From assembly GCF_937129525.1 (NCBI RefSeq), contig NZ_CAKZNK010000037.1, positions 1 through 64,000 on the forward strand: a stretch of 64,000 bases of DNA. The letters are read 5' to 3'. This DNA is from an uncultured Chloroflexus sp. (GTDB lineage: Bacteria; Chloroflexota; Chloroflexia; Chloroflexales; Chloroflexaceae). The position numbers and the translations under genes are program-made. The notes below the pieces were generated by a model. It did not search any database. It was not told the DNA's origin and was given only the letters and a program-made list of their open reading frames with translations. How positions within the stretch are numbered: position 1 is the first letter of the stretch; every line of letters begins with the position of its first letter. Of this stretch, positions 1 to 9,448 are shown one piece after another.

Positions 1-60
1 CCCCGGCGCCGGCAGTGGCTCCTACCCCGGCGCCGGCAGTGGCTCCTACCCCGGCGCCGG
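1..60 (+). repeat. 24-bp tandem repeat in E2 linker
   Basis: Copies at 1-24 and 25-48 and a half copy from 49 are identical at the DNA level and encode an Ala-Pro-Thr-Val octapeptide. This is the flexible interdomain linker of E2. DNA identity implies recent slippage, so copy number may vary between strains. Confidence 0.85.
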
Positions 61-800
61 CTCCGGCGCCTGTCACTGCCTCCACACCGGCGCCCACTCC
101 CGCGCCCAAACTGGCCGGCGCCGAACCGATGAGCCGCATGCGCAAAGCTATCGCTCGCGCAATGACCGACAGCAAGCCCGGTGTGCCGCATATCTACCTC
201 ACCATCGAAGTTGCTGCCGACGCTCTCGTGGATTTGCGCGAACAGATCGTCGCCGGTGGTACGCGCGTATCGGTCAATGACCTGATTGTTAAGGCTGCTG
301 CCAAAGCACTGGCTAAAGTGCCGGCAGTGAATGTTAGCTTCAGTCAGACCGCTGATGGACAGCCCGGCATCGTTCGCCATACCCAGATCAACATTGGCGT
401 TGCCGTTGCCCTTGATGATGGCCTGGTCGCTCCGGTAGTGCGCGATGCTGACAAGAAGAGCATCAGTGTCATTAGCGCCGAGATCCGCGATATGGCCTTG
501 CGAGCGCGCGAAGGCAAGATCAAACAGAACGAACTCGAAGGGGCGACGTTCCAGGTTACCAATCTTGGGATGTTTGGTATCGTCGAGTTCGGTTCGATCA
601 TCTCGGTGCCACAGGCCGCCTCGCTTGCCGTCGGCGCGATCCGTAAAGTGCCGGTAGTGCGTGATGATCAGGTTGTGATCGGTCAGGTGATGAATCTCAC
701 GCTGAGCGCCGATCACCGGGTCGTCGATGGCGCGGTCGGCGCGCAGTACCTGCAAGAGCTGCGTAAACTGCTCGAAGCGCCAATGAATATCATTGTCTAG
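1..800 (+). CDS. 2-oxoacid dehydrogenase E2 (dihydrolipoamide acyltransferase), 3' part
   Basis: Partial gene whose start lies before the window. The visible part opens with an Ala/Pro linker built from 24-bp repeats and continues into the E2 catalytic domain, which transfers acyl groups from lipoamide to CoA in a pyruvate- or branched-chain-type dehydrogenase complex. The catalytic signature DHRVVDGA is near the C terminus, with a typical C-terminal stretch LLEAPMNIIV ending in TAG at 798-800. The N-terminal lipoyl domain(s) and probably the peripheral-subunit-binding domain must lie upstream, because the linker runs directly into the catalytic core (around MSRMRKAIARAM). Substrate specificity cannot be told from this part; E1 genes are presumably upstream outside the window. 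Confidence 0.9.
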   Translation, partial: PAPAVAPTPAPAVAPTPAPAPAPVTASTPAPTPAPKLAGAEPMSRMRKAIARAMTDSKPGVPHIYLTIEVAADALVDLREQIVAGGTRVSVNDLIVKAAAKALAKVPAVNVSFSQTADGQPGIVRHTQINIGVAVALDDGLVAPVVRDADKKSISVISAEIRDMALRAREGKIKQNELEGATFQVTNLGMFGIVEFGSIISVPQAASLAVGAIRKVPVVRDDQVVIGQVMNLTLSADHRVVDGAVGAQYLQELRKLLEAPMNIIV

Positions 801-818
801 ACGGGTGGTCTGATCAAC

Positions 819-889
819 GTAACGACGCAACAATGTTATGATACGGTGTCAACTATGTACACACCTCTTGCCCATTGTTGCGTCGTTAC
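819..889. promoter_or_regulatory. 17-bp perfect inverted repeat upstream of the rhodanese gene
   Basis: GTAACGACGCAACAATG at 819-835 is exactly complementary to the arm at 873-889, separated by 37 bp. It fills most of the gap between the E2 stop and the rhodanese start and ends 10 bp before the AAGGAG ribosome site. No T-run follows the right arm, so a simple intrinsic terminator is not obvious. It could be a two-site operator or an mRNA stem that exposes or hides the ribosome site. Confidence 0.6.
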
Positions 890-908
890 CTCTTAAGGAG
901 CATATGCC

Positions 909-1784
909 ATGACCATCGATCTTCCCCCCGGCCCACTGGTCGAAACCGAGTGGCTGGCCGCCCATCTTGGTCATCCGCGCCTGCGTATCGTTGATATGCG
1001 TGGCACCGTTTTACCGCCTACTGCCCCCAAACCTCATTACTTCCCCCGCTACGAAGATTACGCCGCCGGTCACATTCCCGGCGCGGTCTATATCGACTGG
1101 ACACGCGATATTGTCGATCTGGACGATCCAACGCCGGTTCAGATTGCGCCACCCGACAAGATCGCTTACGAGCTGGGACGGCGCGGGATCGGCGACGATA
1201 CCGTCGTTGTCGCCTATGATGACTGGTATTCGATGTTCGCCGGACGGTTGATGTGGGTGTTGCGCTATTACGGTTTCGAGCAGGTGCGGGTGTTGAATGG
1301 CGGACTGGTCAAGTGGCTGGCTGAGGGTCGTCCGCTGACCAGCGAGGTGCCAGATTACCCACTGGCGAACTTCACCCCGCGACCGCAGCCCCATCTACGC
1401 AAAACTGCCGATCAGGTCTTGCAGGCGCTGGGTGGCGACATGCTCCTGATTGATGCCCGCAACGAGCAGGAATATCGCGGCTTCGAGTCGCGCGCCAGCC
1501 GTGGCGGACACATCCCTGGCGCGCGCAACGTCTTTTATCAGAGTCTGGTGAGCGGGCCACATCAGACCTATCTGCCACCTGATCAGCTCCGCGAGCGCTT
1601 CCTCGCCGCCGGCATCGATCCCGCTGAAACCGCTGACCGTGAAGTGGTTGCATATTGCAACGGCGGCGTTTCCGCCACACCGACCGCCATCGCCTTCGAG
1701 CTGGTCAGTGGCCGCCGGGTGGCAATTTATGACGGTTCCTGGAACGAATGGGGAAATGATCCCGATAAGCCGCTGGAGCGGTAG
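909..1784 (+). CDS. Thiosulfate/3-mercaptopyruvate sulfurtransferase (tandem rhodanese)
   Basis: A 291-residue protein with two rhodanese domains (about 10-140 and 160-290), the usual length for the SseA/TST family. The C-terminal domain carries the catalytic loop cysteine C250 in YCNGGVSAT, which accepts a sulfane sulfur as persulfide; the N-terminal domain has Asp/Tyr in the equivalent loop (YDDWYSMF) and is the inactive structural copy, as is normal. Thiosulfate or mercaptopyruvate as donor cannot be separated by eye. The ATG at 909 follows AAGGAG with 9 bp spacing; the nearby ATG at 904 is out of frame. It is transcribed alone, after a long inverted repeat and before a bidirectional terminator. 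Confidence 0.9.
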   Translation: MTIDLPPGPLVETEWLAAHLGHPRLRIVDMRGTVLPPTAPKPHYFPRYEDYAAGHIPGAVYIDWTRDIVDLDDPTPVQIAPPDKIAYELGRRGIGDDTVVVAYDDWYSMFAGRLMWVLRYYGFEQVRVLNGGLVKWLAEGRPLTSEVPDYPLANFTPRPQPHLRKTADQVLQALGGDMLLIDARNEQEYRGFESRASRGGHIPGARNVFYQSLVSGPHQTYLPPDQLRERFLAAGIDPAETADREVVAYCNGGVSATPTAIAFELVSGRRVAIYDGSWNEWGNDPDKPLER

Positions 1785-1810
1785 TACGCTATACCCTGGA
1801 CACAATCACA

Positions 1811-1840
1811 GTGGGACGGCTTTGCTCAGAGCCGTCCCAC
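1811..1840. terminator. Bidirectional terminator between rhodanese and nuoN
   Basis: Perfect 11-bp stem GTGGGACGGCT / AGCCGTCCCAC with an 8-nt loop, placed between two convergent genes. T-runs are weak on both sides; assignment rests on stem strength and position. Confidence 0.75.
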
Positions 1841-1848
1841 TCACAACC

Positions 1849-3438
1849 TTACACCTTTTCCAGCACACTCAAGATCACGTTCGGGAAGATACCCAACACA
1901 AGCACGCCTACAACCGCAATCGTGAGCGCCGCAGCAATCCCGCGCGGCATCGTCACCGGTGACAAATCGGTCGTTGGCTCAATAAACATCACCTTCAACA
2001 GCCGCAGGTAGTAGTACAAGCTGACGATCGTCATCACCACGGCGATGATCACCAGCCAGGTCGCTCCGCTCTGCCAGCCGGCCATAAAGATGTAGAACTT
2101 GGCGAAAAAGCCTCCCAATGGCGGGATACCGGCCAGCGACAGGATACAAACGGTAAACAATAGCGCCAGTGGCAGATTGCGCCGCGAAAGCCCGCGCAGA
2201 TGGGCGAAATCTTCACCACCTACCTGCTGACCGATGAGCGCCAGGACGCCGAATGCACCCAGGTTGGTCAGACTGTAGATGATCAGATAGTATAACAACG
2301 CGATCAAGCCCTGCTCACGATCAAACGGCTGCGCTGCTGCCCAGGCCAGCATTCCCAACAATACAAAACCGGCGTGCGCGATACTCGAATAGGCCAGCAG
2401 ACGCCGGGCATTGTTCTGCGGCAACGCGGCCAGATTGCCGATCACCACCGTCAGCAACGCCAATACCGCCAGCACTGCTGTCCAACCACCGGCGTCATCG
2501 CCCAACACCGGCGCGCCGGCCATCGCCGGAAAGGTTTCGGTAAGCAGGCGGAAGAGGAGAATAAACCCGGCTGCTTTCGACGCCGTTGAGATGAACGCAG
2601 TCACCGGTGCCGGAGCGCCTTCATACACATCGGGTGACCAGCCATGGAATGGCACCACTGCCAGTTTGTAACCCATGCCGGCGATGATAAATAGCATCGC
2701 CATGGTGATCAAACTTCCACTCGAAGAGGTGAAGGCTCCGATCCGATTGAAGCGGGTCAGATCGTTCATGTTGGCCGCCCCGCTCACCCCATTGAGCGCC
2801 GCGCCAAACGCCATGCTCATTCCGTAGAGCAAGATTGCCGATGAGATAGCGCCAAACAGAAAGTATTTCAACCCCGCTTCAGCCGAGCGGGCATTGTTGC
2901 GGAAATAACCGGCCAGCAGGTAGAGCGGAATGGATGTCAGCTCGATTGCCAGATAGGCCAGCAACAACTCATTTGCGCCAACCATCAGGCACATCCCGAG
3001 CGTGGCAAAGATGATCAACGCATAAAACTCACCAGGGTGAGCGTCAGGCCGAATATCGAGGCAAAGCAGACTGGTGAGTAGCGCCGCGCCGATTATTAGC
3101 AGACGCGCAATCATCGTCAGGTGATCGACGACAAAAACGCCGGCAATCGCGCCTTCATTGCTGGGACCACCACTCTGCAAGTTGCGGATGATGTTGGTAA
3201 AGAAATTAACCGGCGCCGTCTCGGGCAGTTGATAGATATAACCACTCTGCAACAGCGCCACCGCCAGCACCATCCCCAGGCCGATGGCTGTCAATGAAGC
3301 CGACGACTTCACCCGTTCCAGTTGCGCTGACGGCGAGCGGCCCCAACGTTCAAGAATATCAGATCCCAACACCAGGAGCGCCAATACCAGGAGCAGTATC
3401 TCTGGCAAGAGACGCGGGATGTCGGTCAGTTGAAACAT
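1849..3438 (-). CDS. nuoN: NADH-quinone oxidoreductase subunit N
   Basis: A 529-residue polytopic Mrp-antiporter-like subunit, the last gene of the complex I operon. It contains the conserved antiporter core with the charged helix segments (for example [16 protein letters not shown] with the key Glu, and [20 protein letters not shown] with the conserved Lys and the HGWSPD motif), and a second Lys-containing half ([16 protein letters not shown]). It is longer than E. coli NuoN (about 485). The ATG at 3438 has GAGGAG 3 bp upstream. It lies 48 bp after the preceding nuoM and is followed by a bidirectional terminator, so it closes the operon. Confidence 0.95.
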   Translation of the reverse strand: MFQLTDIPRLLPEILLLVLALLVLGSDILERWGRSPSAQLERVKSSASLTAIGLGMVLAVALLQSGYIYQLPETAPVNFFTNIIRNLQSGGPSNEGAIAGVFVVDHLTMIARLLIIGAALLTSLLCLDIRPDAHPGEFYALIIFATLGMCLMVGANELLLAYLAIELTSIPLYLLAGYFRNNARSAEAGLKYFLFGAISSAILLYGMSMAFGAALNGVSGAANMNDLTRFNRIGAFTSSSGSLITMAMLFIIAGMGYKLAVVPFHGWSPDVYEGAPAPVTAFISTASKAAGFILLFRLLTETFPAMAGAPVLGDDAGGWTAVLAVLALLTVVIGNLAALPQNNARRLLAYSSIAHAGFVLLGMLAWAAAQPFDREQGLIALLYYLIIYSLTNLGAFGVLALIGQQVGGEDFAHLRGLSRRNLPLALLFTVCILSLAGIPPLGGFFAKFYIFMAGWQSGATWLVIIAVVMTIVSLYYYLRLLKVMFIEPTTDLSPVTMPRGIAAALTIAVVGVLVLGIFPNVILSVLEKV

Positions 3439-3486
3439 AGGCTCCTCATTGCTCTATTCTGATGCCTTGCGTCTGATTGCGTCAAG

Positions 3487-4998
3487 TTACCGCAATGCCA
3501 CTGCCACTTCACTCAACCGCGCAGCCAGCGGACGAACACCGGTATCGATCAGTTCTGTCATCCAGGCCGGATACAGGCCCAGCCCTACCAGCACCAATGC
3601 CAGCACCAGCGCGCCGGTATACTCTTGCCAGGTCAGCCTGGGTAAATGGAGAAACTCAGGGTTTTTCACTTCGTCGTAGAAGACTGACCATACGGCCCGC
3701 AGGATGTATGCGCCGGTAATAGGAATACTCAACGCCGCAATCACGGCCACCAACGGGTAGCGCTCCCAGACGCCGATAAAGATGTTGAATTCAGCCCAGA
3801 AACCGGCCAATCCCGGCATACCCATCGATGACAGACCGCCGAGAATGAACATCGCGGCGGCAAAGGGCATTACCCGCCCCAACCCACCCAATTCAGGCAA
3901 CTGACGGGTATGGGTGCGGTCGTAGATCATGCGACCAACCACTGCAAAGAAGAGCGCTGTCATGATGCCGTGGGCAAACATCTGCAACACCGCGCCCAGC
4001 AACGCAATCTGTGTGCCAGCCGCCAGCGCCATCACCACCAACCCCATGTGGCTCACCGATGAATAACCGATAATAAACTTGGCATCACGCTGTACCATAG
4101 CGATACTGGCGCCGTAAACTACGTTAAACACGGTGAGCACGACAATGATTGGCAACCACTCGCGCGCGCCTACCGGCATCAGCCACATCGCCGCGCGCAA
4201 ACAACCATACGCACCCAGTTTCATCAAAACGCCGGCGTGCAACATACTGACTGCTGTCGGCGCAGCGACGTGACCGGTTGGACTCCAGGTATGGAAGGGG
4301 AACATACCGGCCAGCACACCAAAACCGACAAACAGCGCCGGGAAGAGCAGCCATTGCAGGTTGCCGGAAATGAAACCCTGTTCAGCCAGTACCAGCATGT
4401 TGAAGGTGCGCAGACCGCTGCCGAAGTAGAGGCCGATCATGCCGATGATCACCAGCGCGCTACCGGCCATCAAAAACAGGGTTAGCTTCATCGCGCCGTA
4501 TTCCTTGCGCGTGCTTCCCCAAATGCCGATCAACAGGTACATGGGCAAGACGGCCAGCTCGTAGAAGACAAAGAAGAGGAAGAGATCAAGCGCGCTGAAA
4601 ACACCGTACACGCCGGTAGTGAGCAGCAATAACCAGACCCAATACTCTTTGGTCCGCTCTTCGATATTCCAGCTCATCAGCGCGCCAGTGAAGATAACGA
4701 TCCCGTTGAGCAGCAACATCGGCAGATTGATCCCATCGACGCCGAGCAAGTAGCTTATGCCGAGCTGCGGGATCCAATCGAGTTGTTCGATAAACTGGAA
4801 GCCGCCGCGTCCCGGATCGTAGGCCAGAAAGACCAGCAGCGACAGGATGAGCGATAGCAACGCGAACCCTGTGCCAACCCAACGCATCAGGTCAGGGTAG
4901 CGGTCAGGAATGACGGCGATGATAATTGCCGGAACCAGCATGCTGAGCCAGATCAGACTCAGCCACGGCACATCGGCGGGAAGCGTTATCAGCCCCAT
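3487..4998 (-). CDS. nuoM: NADH-quinone oxidoreductase subunit M (copy adjacent to nuoN)
   Basis: A 503-residue proton-pumping antiporter-like subunit of complex I. NuoM hallmarks are FHTWSPTGHVAAPTAVSM with a following GVLMKLGAYG, the Glu helix FVFYELAVLPMYLLIGIWG, and the C-terminal half AKFIIGYSSVSHMGLV. I place the start at ATG 4998 (MGLITLPADV) because AAAGGTG sits 5 bp upstream; a TTG six codons earlier is possible. This is the second of two consecutive nuoM genes. It is closer to textbook NuoM length than its neighbour. The two copies differ throughout, so this is an old duplication rather than a recent one. Confidence 0.93.
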   Translation of the reverse strand: MGLITLPADVPWLSLIWLSMLVPAIIIAVIPDRYPDLMRWVGTGFALLSLILSLLVFLAYDPGRGGFQFIEQLDWIPQLGISYLLGVDGINLPMLLLNGIVIFTGALMSWNIEERTKEYWVWLLLLTTGVYGVFSALDLFLFFVFYELAVLPMYLLIGIWGSTRKEYGAMKLTLFLMAGSALVIIGMIGLYFGSGLRTFNMLVLAEQGFISGNLQWLLFPALFVGFGVLAGMFPFHTWSPTGHVAAPTAVSMLHAGVLMKLGAYGCLRAAMWLMPVGAREWLPIIVVLTVFNVVYGASIAMVQRDAKFIIGYSSVSHMGLVVMALAAGTQIALLGAVLQMFAHGIMTALFFAVVGRMIYDRTHTRQLPELGGLGRVMPFAAAMFILGGLSSMGMPGLAGFWAEFNIFIGVWERYPLVAVIAALSIPITGAYILRAVWSVFYDEVKNPEFLHLPRLTWQEYTGALVLALVLVGLGLYPAWMTELIDTGVRPLAARLSEVAVALR

Positions 4999-5097
4999 GC
5001 GATCACCTTTGCGCAATGCATCCGTTGTAATGGATTGTCAGCAGCTTCACTCACGTTATTGACCCCACCGCCACAAGTGGAGTGCCAACTGGCGGTA

Positions 5098-6762
5098 CTA
5101 CAAAACAACTCGGGTAAAAATCGCCACCAATTGCCCGGCAGCCGCATTACCCAATGCCATCAACGGGCCAGGATAGACGCCAATCGCCAGCGACAGCGCC
5201 AGGATCGGCGCCATTGTCCAGAATTCTTGCGGACGCAGATCGGCGATTGCGCGCGGCGAGCCGGCGGCTGGCCCCAGGAAGATGCGCTGAAACATCAGGA
5301 GCAGGGCCAGTGCGGTCACTACCAACCCGATGACCGCCAACGCAGTAAACAGTGGCAACGTGGCCCACGCGCCGCGGAAGATGAAGAACTCGCCGACGAA
5401 ACCGGCCAGTCCCGGCAAGCCAAGGTTGGCAAAGAGCGCGATCCCCATGACGCCAGCAAAGGTCGGCGCACTGGCCCGCAATCCGCCCAGACCGCTCAAT
5501 TCCCAGCGTCCGGTGCGTTCATAGAGCGCGCCGGCCAGATAAAAGAGCGCGCCGGTGCTCAAGCCGTGGGCAACCATCTGCACCAGCGCACCATTGACCG
5601 CGCTAGCCCGGGCCGCGATCCCCGCTTCACCCGCCGCAGCAGCGCCGGCAATTGCCAGGGTGACATAGCCCATATGGTTGATCGAGGTGTAGCCGATCAG
5701 TCGCTTAACATCACCATTCACCTGACTCAACGCGCCGAAAGCGCCCGCCACCACGCTTATCACTGCCAGGGCCGCAAGCGCCGGAGCAAAATACTGCGCC
5801 GCATCTGGCGTAAAGGGCAACAACAACCGCAGCATGCCATAGGCACCCATCTTGCTCATTACCGCGGAGAGCAGAATACTGGCCGCAGTTGGTCCCTCTG
5901 CGTAGGCGTCAGGCAACCAGGTGTGGAATGGCCAGACAGCCAGCTTGATCGCGAAAGCGATAAAGATCGCCCACATTGCGATACTGCTGTACAAAAGCGG
6001 ATACCGCCCCAGGACATTTGTCACGCCGAGTTGCTCGAGGTACGCAAACAGGATGTCGCGCAGCGTCCCGGTAACGCCGACTACTGGCAACCCTTGTCCG
6101 AGCCGTCCCAATGCGATCAGGTCAAAGGTGGGATAGCCCGCCTGACGCATCGCGAGATAGATGAGCTGAAAGAGCAAGAGCATTCCCAGCGAGCCGGCCA
6201 TCGTGTAGACGAAGAACTTGAAGGCAGCGTAGCGGCGCTGCTCGCGACCCCAGCCCTGAATGAGGAAGAAGGCCGGCACCAGGCTGAACTCCCAGAAGAT
6301 GAAGAAGAAGAAGAAATCGAGCGCGACGAAGTAGCCCAGCATCGCCGCCTGCAACAGGAGTAACAGCGCCAGATGCGCCCGCACTCGATCGCGCGCACCC
6401 CAACTGGCAATCACGGCAACCGGTGTCATCACTGCCGTGAGCAAAATCAGCGGCATACTCAGGCCGTCTACACCGAGAAAGTAATCAACCCGTACCGCTT
6501 GAATCCACGGCACGCGCTCGACCAACTGCACTGCGCCTTGCCCGCTCGTTACCGCATCTGGGTCAAACCGGGCCCAGATCAGACCGGATAGCAACAACGG
6601 CACCCCTGTCCAGGCCAGCACCCCCGTCTTAATCGTCCGCTCATCGAGCCTGATCAGCCATGCCAACCCGATTAAAGCGATGCCAACCAGTGGCGACAAT
6701 ACCAGAAGCGTCAGCCACGGCACGCCATCGGGAGCAGGAACAAGATACTCCGGCAGATTCAT
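5098..6762 (-). CDS. nuoM: NadH-quinone oxidoreductase subunit M (extra copy adjacent to nuoL)
   Basis: A 554-residue NuoM-family subunit. It has the family motifs FHTWLPDAYAEGPTAASILL followed by SAVMSKMGAYGMLRLLL, the Glu helix FIFWEFSLVPAFFLIQGWG, and the second-half VKRLIGYTSINHMGYV. It resembles NuoM rather than NuoL because it lacks the long C-terminal lateral helix. The start is ATG 6762, 4 bp after the nuoL stop; a TTG five codons upstream overlaps nuoL. Together with the next gene it makes a complex I operon with two NuoM subunits, which predicts an extra pumping module in the membrane arm if both copies sit in the same complex. Confidence 0.92.
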   Translation of the reverse strand: MNLPEYLVPAPDGVPWLTLLVLSPLVGIALIGLAWLIRLDERTIKTGVLAWTGVPLLLSGLIWARFDPDAVTSGQGAVQLVERVPWIQAVRVDYFLGVDGLSMPLILLTAVMTPVAVIASWGARDRVRAHLALLLLLQAAMLGYFVALDFFFFFIFWEFSLVPAFFLIQGWGREQRRYAAFKFFVYTMAGSLGMLLLFQLIYLAMRQAGYPTFDLIALGRLGQGLPVVGVTGTLRDILFAYLEQLGVTNVLGRYPLLYSSIAMWAIFIAFAIKLAVWPFHTWLPDAYAEGPTAASILLSAVMSKMGAYGMLRLLLPFTPDAAQYFAPALAALAVISVVAGAFGALSQVNGDVKRLIGYTSINHMGYVTLAIAGAAAAGEAGIAARASAVNGALVQMVAHGLSTGALFYLAGALYERTGRWELSGLGGLRASAPTFAGVMGIALFANLGLPGLAGFVGEFFIFRGAWATLPLFTALAVIGLVVTALALLLMFQRIFLGPAAGSPRAIADLRPQEFWTMAPILALSLAIGVYPGPLMALGNAAAGQLVAIFTRVVL

Positions 6763-6766
6763 AACG

Positions 6767-8977
6767 CTATCGCCCAATCACATACAGCCAGAACACAGCC
6801 AGCCCCAGCAAGCCGCCAAACACGTAGATCAGATAATCCTGCGCCTTTCCGGTCTGCAAGCGGCGCGCCTGTCGCCCAGAGCCTTGCGTGCCGCTTGCCA
6901 GACCATCCGGGCCATCGTTGAGCAGGGTATCATCAATGATGAAGTTGACCTTGCCTAACCCGAAGGTGAAGCGGCCCATGCCATCAACTAGCCGATCGAT
7001 TACAGCCCGGTCGATCAACGTCCATGCTACGGCCAGACTGTCAGTCAGCCGCCCCAATGTCGCTGCATACAGCTCATCGATACGATATTTGGCATTGAGA
7101 ACAGCAAAGAGGCCAGGCGCGCGCGCCGCCAGCGGATCAGTTGCCGTTGCCGTTGCAAAGGCATTGCGATAGCCATACCAGCCGACCGCAATCCCGGCGA
7201 GCGCAATCAACAACGAGACACCTGCCACCACCGGATCGAGCTTCGCCGCCTCTTGCCCCCACAGACTTGCCAGCCAGTGACCAAATGGGCCGTCGAACGG
7301 TAAATTGAAAGCGCCGGCAGTCACGGCAAAGCTGGCCAGCACCACCAGCGCCGCTATCATCCTTGGATCTTCGTGCCAGTGCTCACCGTGATCGTCATGC
7401 GTATCTGCCGCATGACCGTGGTGGTCATCGGTATGATCGTGCCCGGCATGGCCGGTTGGCGTATCGGGATTTTCAAACACCACCGGATGCGCGCCACGAT
7501 AGTCGCCGAAGAAGACCAGCCACCACTGCCGGGTCATGTAGACGGCGGTCAAAAAGGCGGCGAGACTGAGAGTCACATATACGGCCAGATTATGCTTGAA
7601 AGCGTCGAGCAGAATCTCATCTTTGCTCCAGAAACCGGCAAACGGCACAATCCCGGCCAGTGCCAGATAACCGGCAGTGTATGTCCAGAACGTCCAGGGC
7701 AAACGGGTGCGCAACCCACCCATATTGCGAATATCCTGCGCTGTCTGCTGAGCGGCATACTCATCGTGGTGATGGATGCGTCGAATCGCCGGCTGCGCTT
7801 CCATCGCGTGAATGATCGATCCCGATCCCAGGAAGAGCAGCGCCTTGAAGAAGGCATGGGTGATCAGGTGGAACATAGCCGCTACCCAACCACCTACCCC
7901 CAATGCCGCTACCATAAAGCCCAACTGCGAGAGAGTGCTATAGGCCAGAATGCGCTTGATGTCGAATTGGGCCACTGCAATCGTCGCCGCGAAGAGGGCA
8001 GTGAACGCGCCGATAAAGGCGACTACTCCCAGTGAAGTCGGATCGACGGCAAAGATGGGGAAGGTGCGCGCTACCAGGAAGACACCGGCAGCCACCATTG
8101 TCGCCGCGTGAATGAGCGCCGAGACCGGGGTTGGGCCTTCCATCGCGTCAGGCAACCAGACGTGGAGCGGGAACTGAGCCGATTTACCAACCGTGCCTCC
8201 GAAGATCAGCAGGGCAATTCCGGCAGCGTGGCTCAAGCCCAATGCGCCGGTCTCGGTTGCCAGCCGTTCGAGCAATGGTGGGAAGAAGATACCGCCTTCG
8301 TCATTGCCGAACGAGATTCCACCAGCCTGGGCATACAGGTAGACAATCCCCAGCAATAGCAGCACATCGCCGACGCGCGTCGTAATAAACGCCTTCACCG
8401 CAGCGCGGGCCGCGCTTGGTCGCTCGTAGAGAAACCCGATCAGCAGATACGAGCAGAGACCCATCACCTCCCACGCCATAAAGAAGAGCAGCAGGTTATC
8501 GGCCATGCTCATCAGCAACATTGCCGCCGTGAACAGAGCAATGAAGCTGAAGAAGCGGCTTTGGCGTGGATGCGCAGCCATATACCCGATTGAGAAGAGA
8601 TGAATGCAGGTAGAGGTGATTGTCACCATCGCCAGCATCGCCGCCGCCGCGCCATCGATGTAGATGCCCATCTGCAACGCGGTATCACCGGTCGGCGCCC
8701 AGACGAAACGCTGCACAACGTTCGGCTCGGGGAAGGCAAAGGCATCGTGCTCACCATGATGAGCGGCAAGCTTGACCAGTTCACCGTCATGCAGCGCCCA
8801 ACCACCCGCTACCGCCGCCAGCAATCCGAGCGCCAGAACTGTCGCAACCATCATCAGACCGGTCGCCAGCCAGGCGCTTGCCATCGCCTGACGCCGAATC
8901 GGCGTCAACGTAATGATGGCGCTGGCCAGCAACGGTAACAGCGGAATCAACCAGGCATTTTGCAAGAAAAACGCCAT
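6767..8977 (-). CDS. nuoL: NADH-quinone oxidoreductase subunit L, enlarged
   Basis: Distal antiporter-like subunit of complex I, 736 residues against about 610 in E. coli. The core motifs are present (SAQFPLHVWLPDAMEGPTPV, SALIHAATMVAAGVFL, FDIKRILAYSTLSQLGFM). Two insertions explain the extra length: a His/Asp-rich loop at roughly residues 507-534 (GHDHTDDHHGHAADTHDD), and a lateral-helix region (about residues 629-716) that is longer than usual between DELYAATLGRL and QTGKAQDYL. The start is ATG 8977 (MAFFLQNAWLI) with GGAG 5 bp upstream; the reading frame is open 23 codons further upstream but with no conserved residues. The 150-bp gap before nuoK holds nothing I recognise. Confidence 0.93.
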   Translation of the reverse strand: MAFFLQNAWLIPLLPLLASAIITLTPIRRQAMASAWLATGLMMVATVLALGLLAAVAGGWALHDGELVKLAAHHGEHDAFAFPEPNVVQRFVWAPTGDTALQMGIYIDGAAAAMLAMVTITSTCIHLFSIGYMAAHPRQSRFFSFIALFTAAMLLMSMADNLLLFFMAWEVMGLCSYLLIGFLYERPSAARAAVKAFITTRVGDVLLLLGIVYLYAQAGGISFGNDEGGIFFPPLLERLATETGALGLSHAAGIALLIFGGTVGKSAQFPLHVWLPDAMEGPTPVSALIHAATMVAAGVFLVARTFPIFAVDPTSLGVVAFIGAFTALFAATIAVAQFDIKRILAYSTLSQLGFMVAALGVGGWVAAMFHLITHAFFKALLFLGSGSIIHAMEAQPAIRRIHHHDEYAAQQTAQDIRNMGGLRTRLPWTFWTYTAGYLALAGIVPFAGFWSKDEILLDAFKHNLAVYVTLSLAAFLTAVYMTRQWWLVFFGDYRGAHPVVFENPDTPTGHAGHDHTDDHHGHAADTHDDHGEHWHEDPRMIAALVVLASFAVTAGAFNLPFDGPFGHWLASLWGQEAAKLDPVVAGVSLLIALAGIAVGWYGYRNAFATATATDPLAARAPGLFAVLNAKYRIDELYAATLGRLTDSLAVAWTLIDRAVIDRLVDGMGRFTFGLGKVNFIIDDTLLNDGPDGLASGTQGSGRQARRLQTGKAQDYLIYVFGGLLGLAVFWLYVIGR

Positions 8978-9127
8978 ATGCGCTCCAATGTCAATCCCTA
9001 TCACGAAACCTGCTGGACATGCGTCGTTCCCACCGCCATCGCTCATTCACAACCAGAACCGGATCAACCTCCTGCCCGCACCCAATTGTCGTTTCCGCAC
9101 ACCATTACCGTCAACCGTGACCGGCGA

Positions 9128-9445
9128 TCAACCGCGTAACCGATCAACTTCGTCGGCATTCACCGACACATAGTGTCGATAGACTGCGATCACCATCGCC
9201 AGGCCGACCGCTGCCTCGGCGGCAGCCACGGCGATGATAAAAATGGCGAAGGTCTGGCCGGTGATATAGCGCGGCTCGAAATAGCGCCAGAAGGCGATCA
9301 GATTAATATTGACTGCATTGAGCATTAACTCAACACCCATCAACACACCGATCAGATTGCGACGCGAGAGCGCGCCGAACAACCCGATACAAAAGAGCGC
9401 GGCGGCCAATGTCAACACCGCCGGCAACGGCACTGCATTCAGCAT
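9128..9445 (-). CDS. nuoK: NADH-quinone oxidoreductase subunit K
   Basis: A 105-residue, three-helix membrane subunit of the proton channel, the normal length for the family. The conserved Glu residues are in MGVELMLNAVNINLI and in AVAAAEAAVGLAM. The ATG at 9445 has GAGAGGTGA just upstream. It follows nuoJ after 3 bp, so the two are translationally close. Confidence 0.95.
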   Translation of the reverse strand: MLNAVPLPAVLTLAAALFCIGLFGALSRRNLIGVLMGVELMLNAVNINLIAFWRYFEPRYITGQTFAIFIIAVAAAEAAVGLAMVIAVYRHYVSVNADEVDRLRG

Positions 9446-9448
9446 CGC

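Noticed and set aside
5035-6363. Long plus-strand open frame of 442 codons
   Set aside because: It lies antisense to the second nuoM, which has all family motifs. The translation is Gln/Arg/His-rich and has no recognisable domain.
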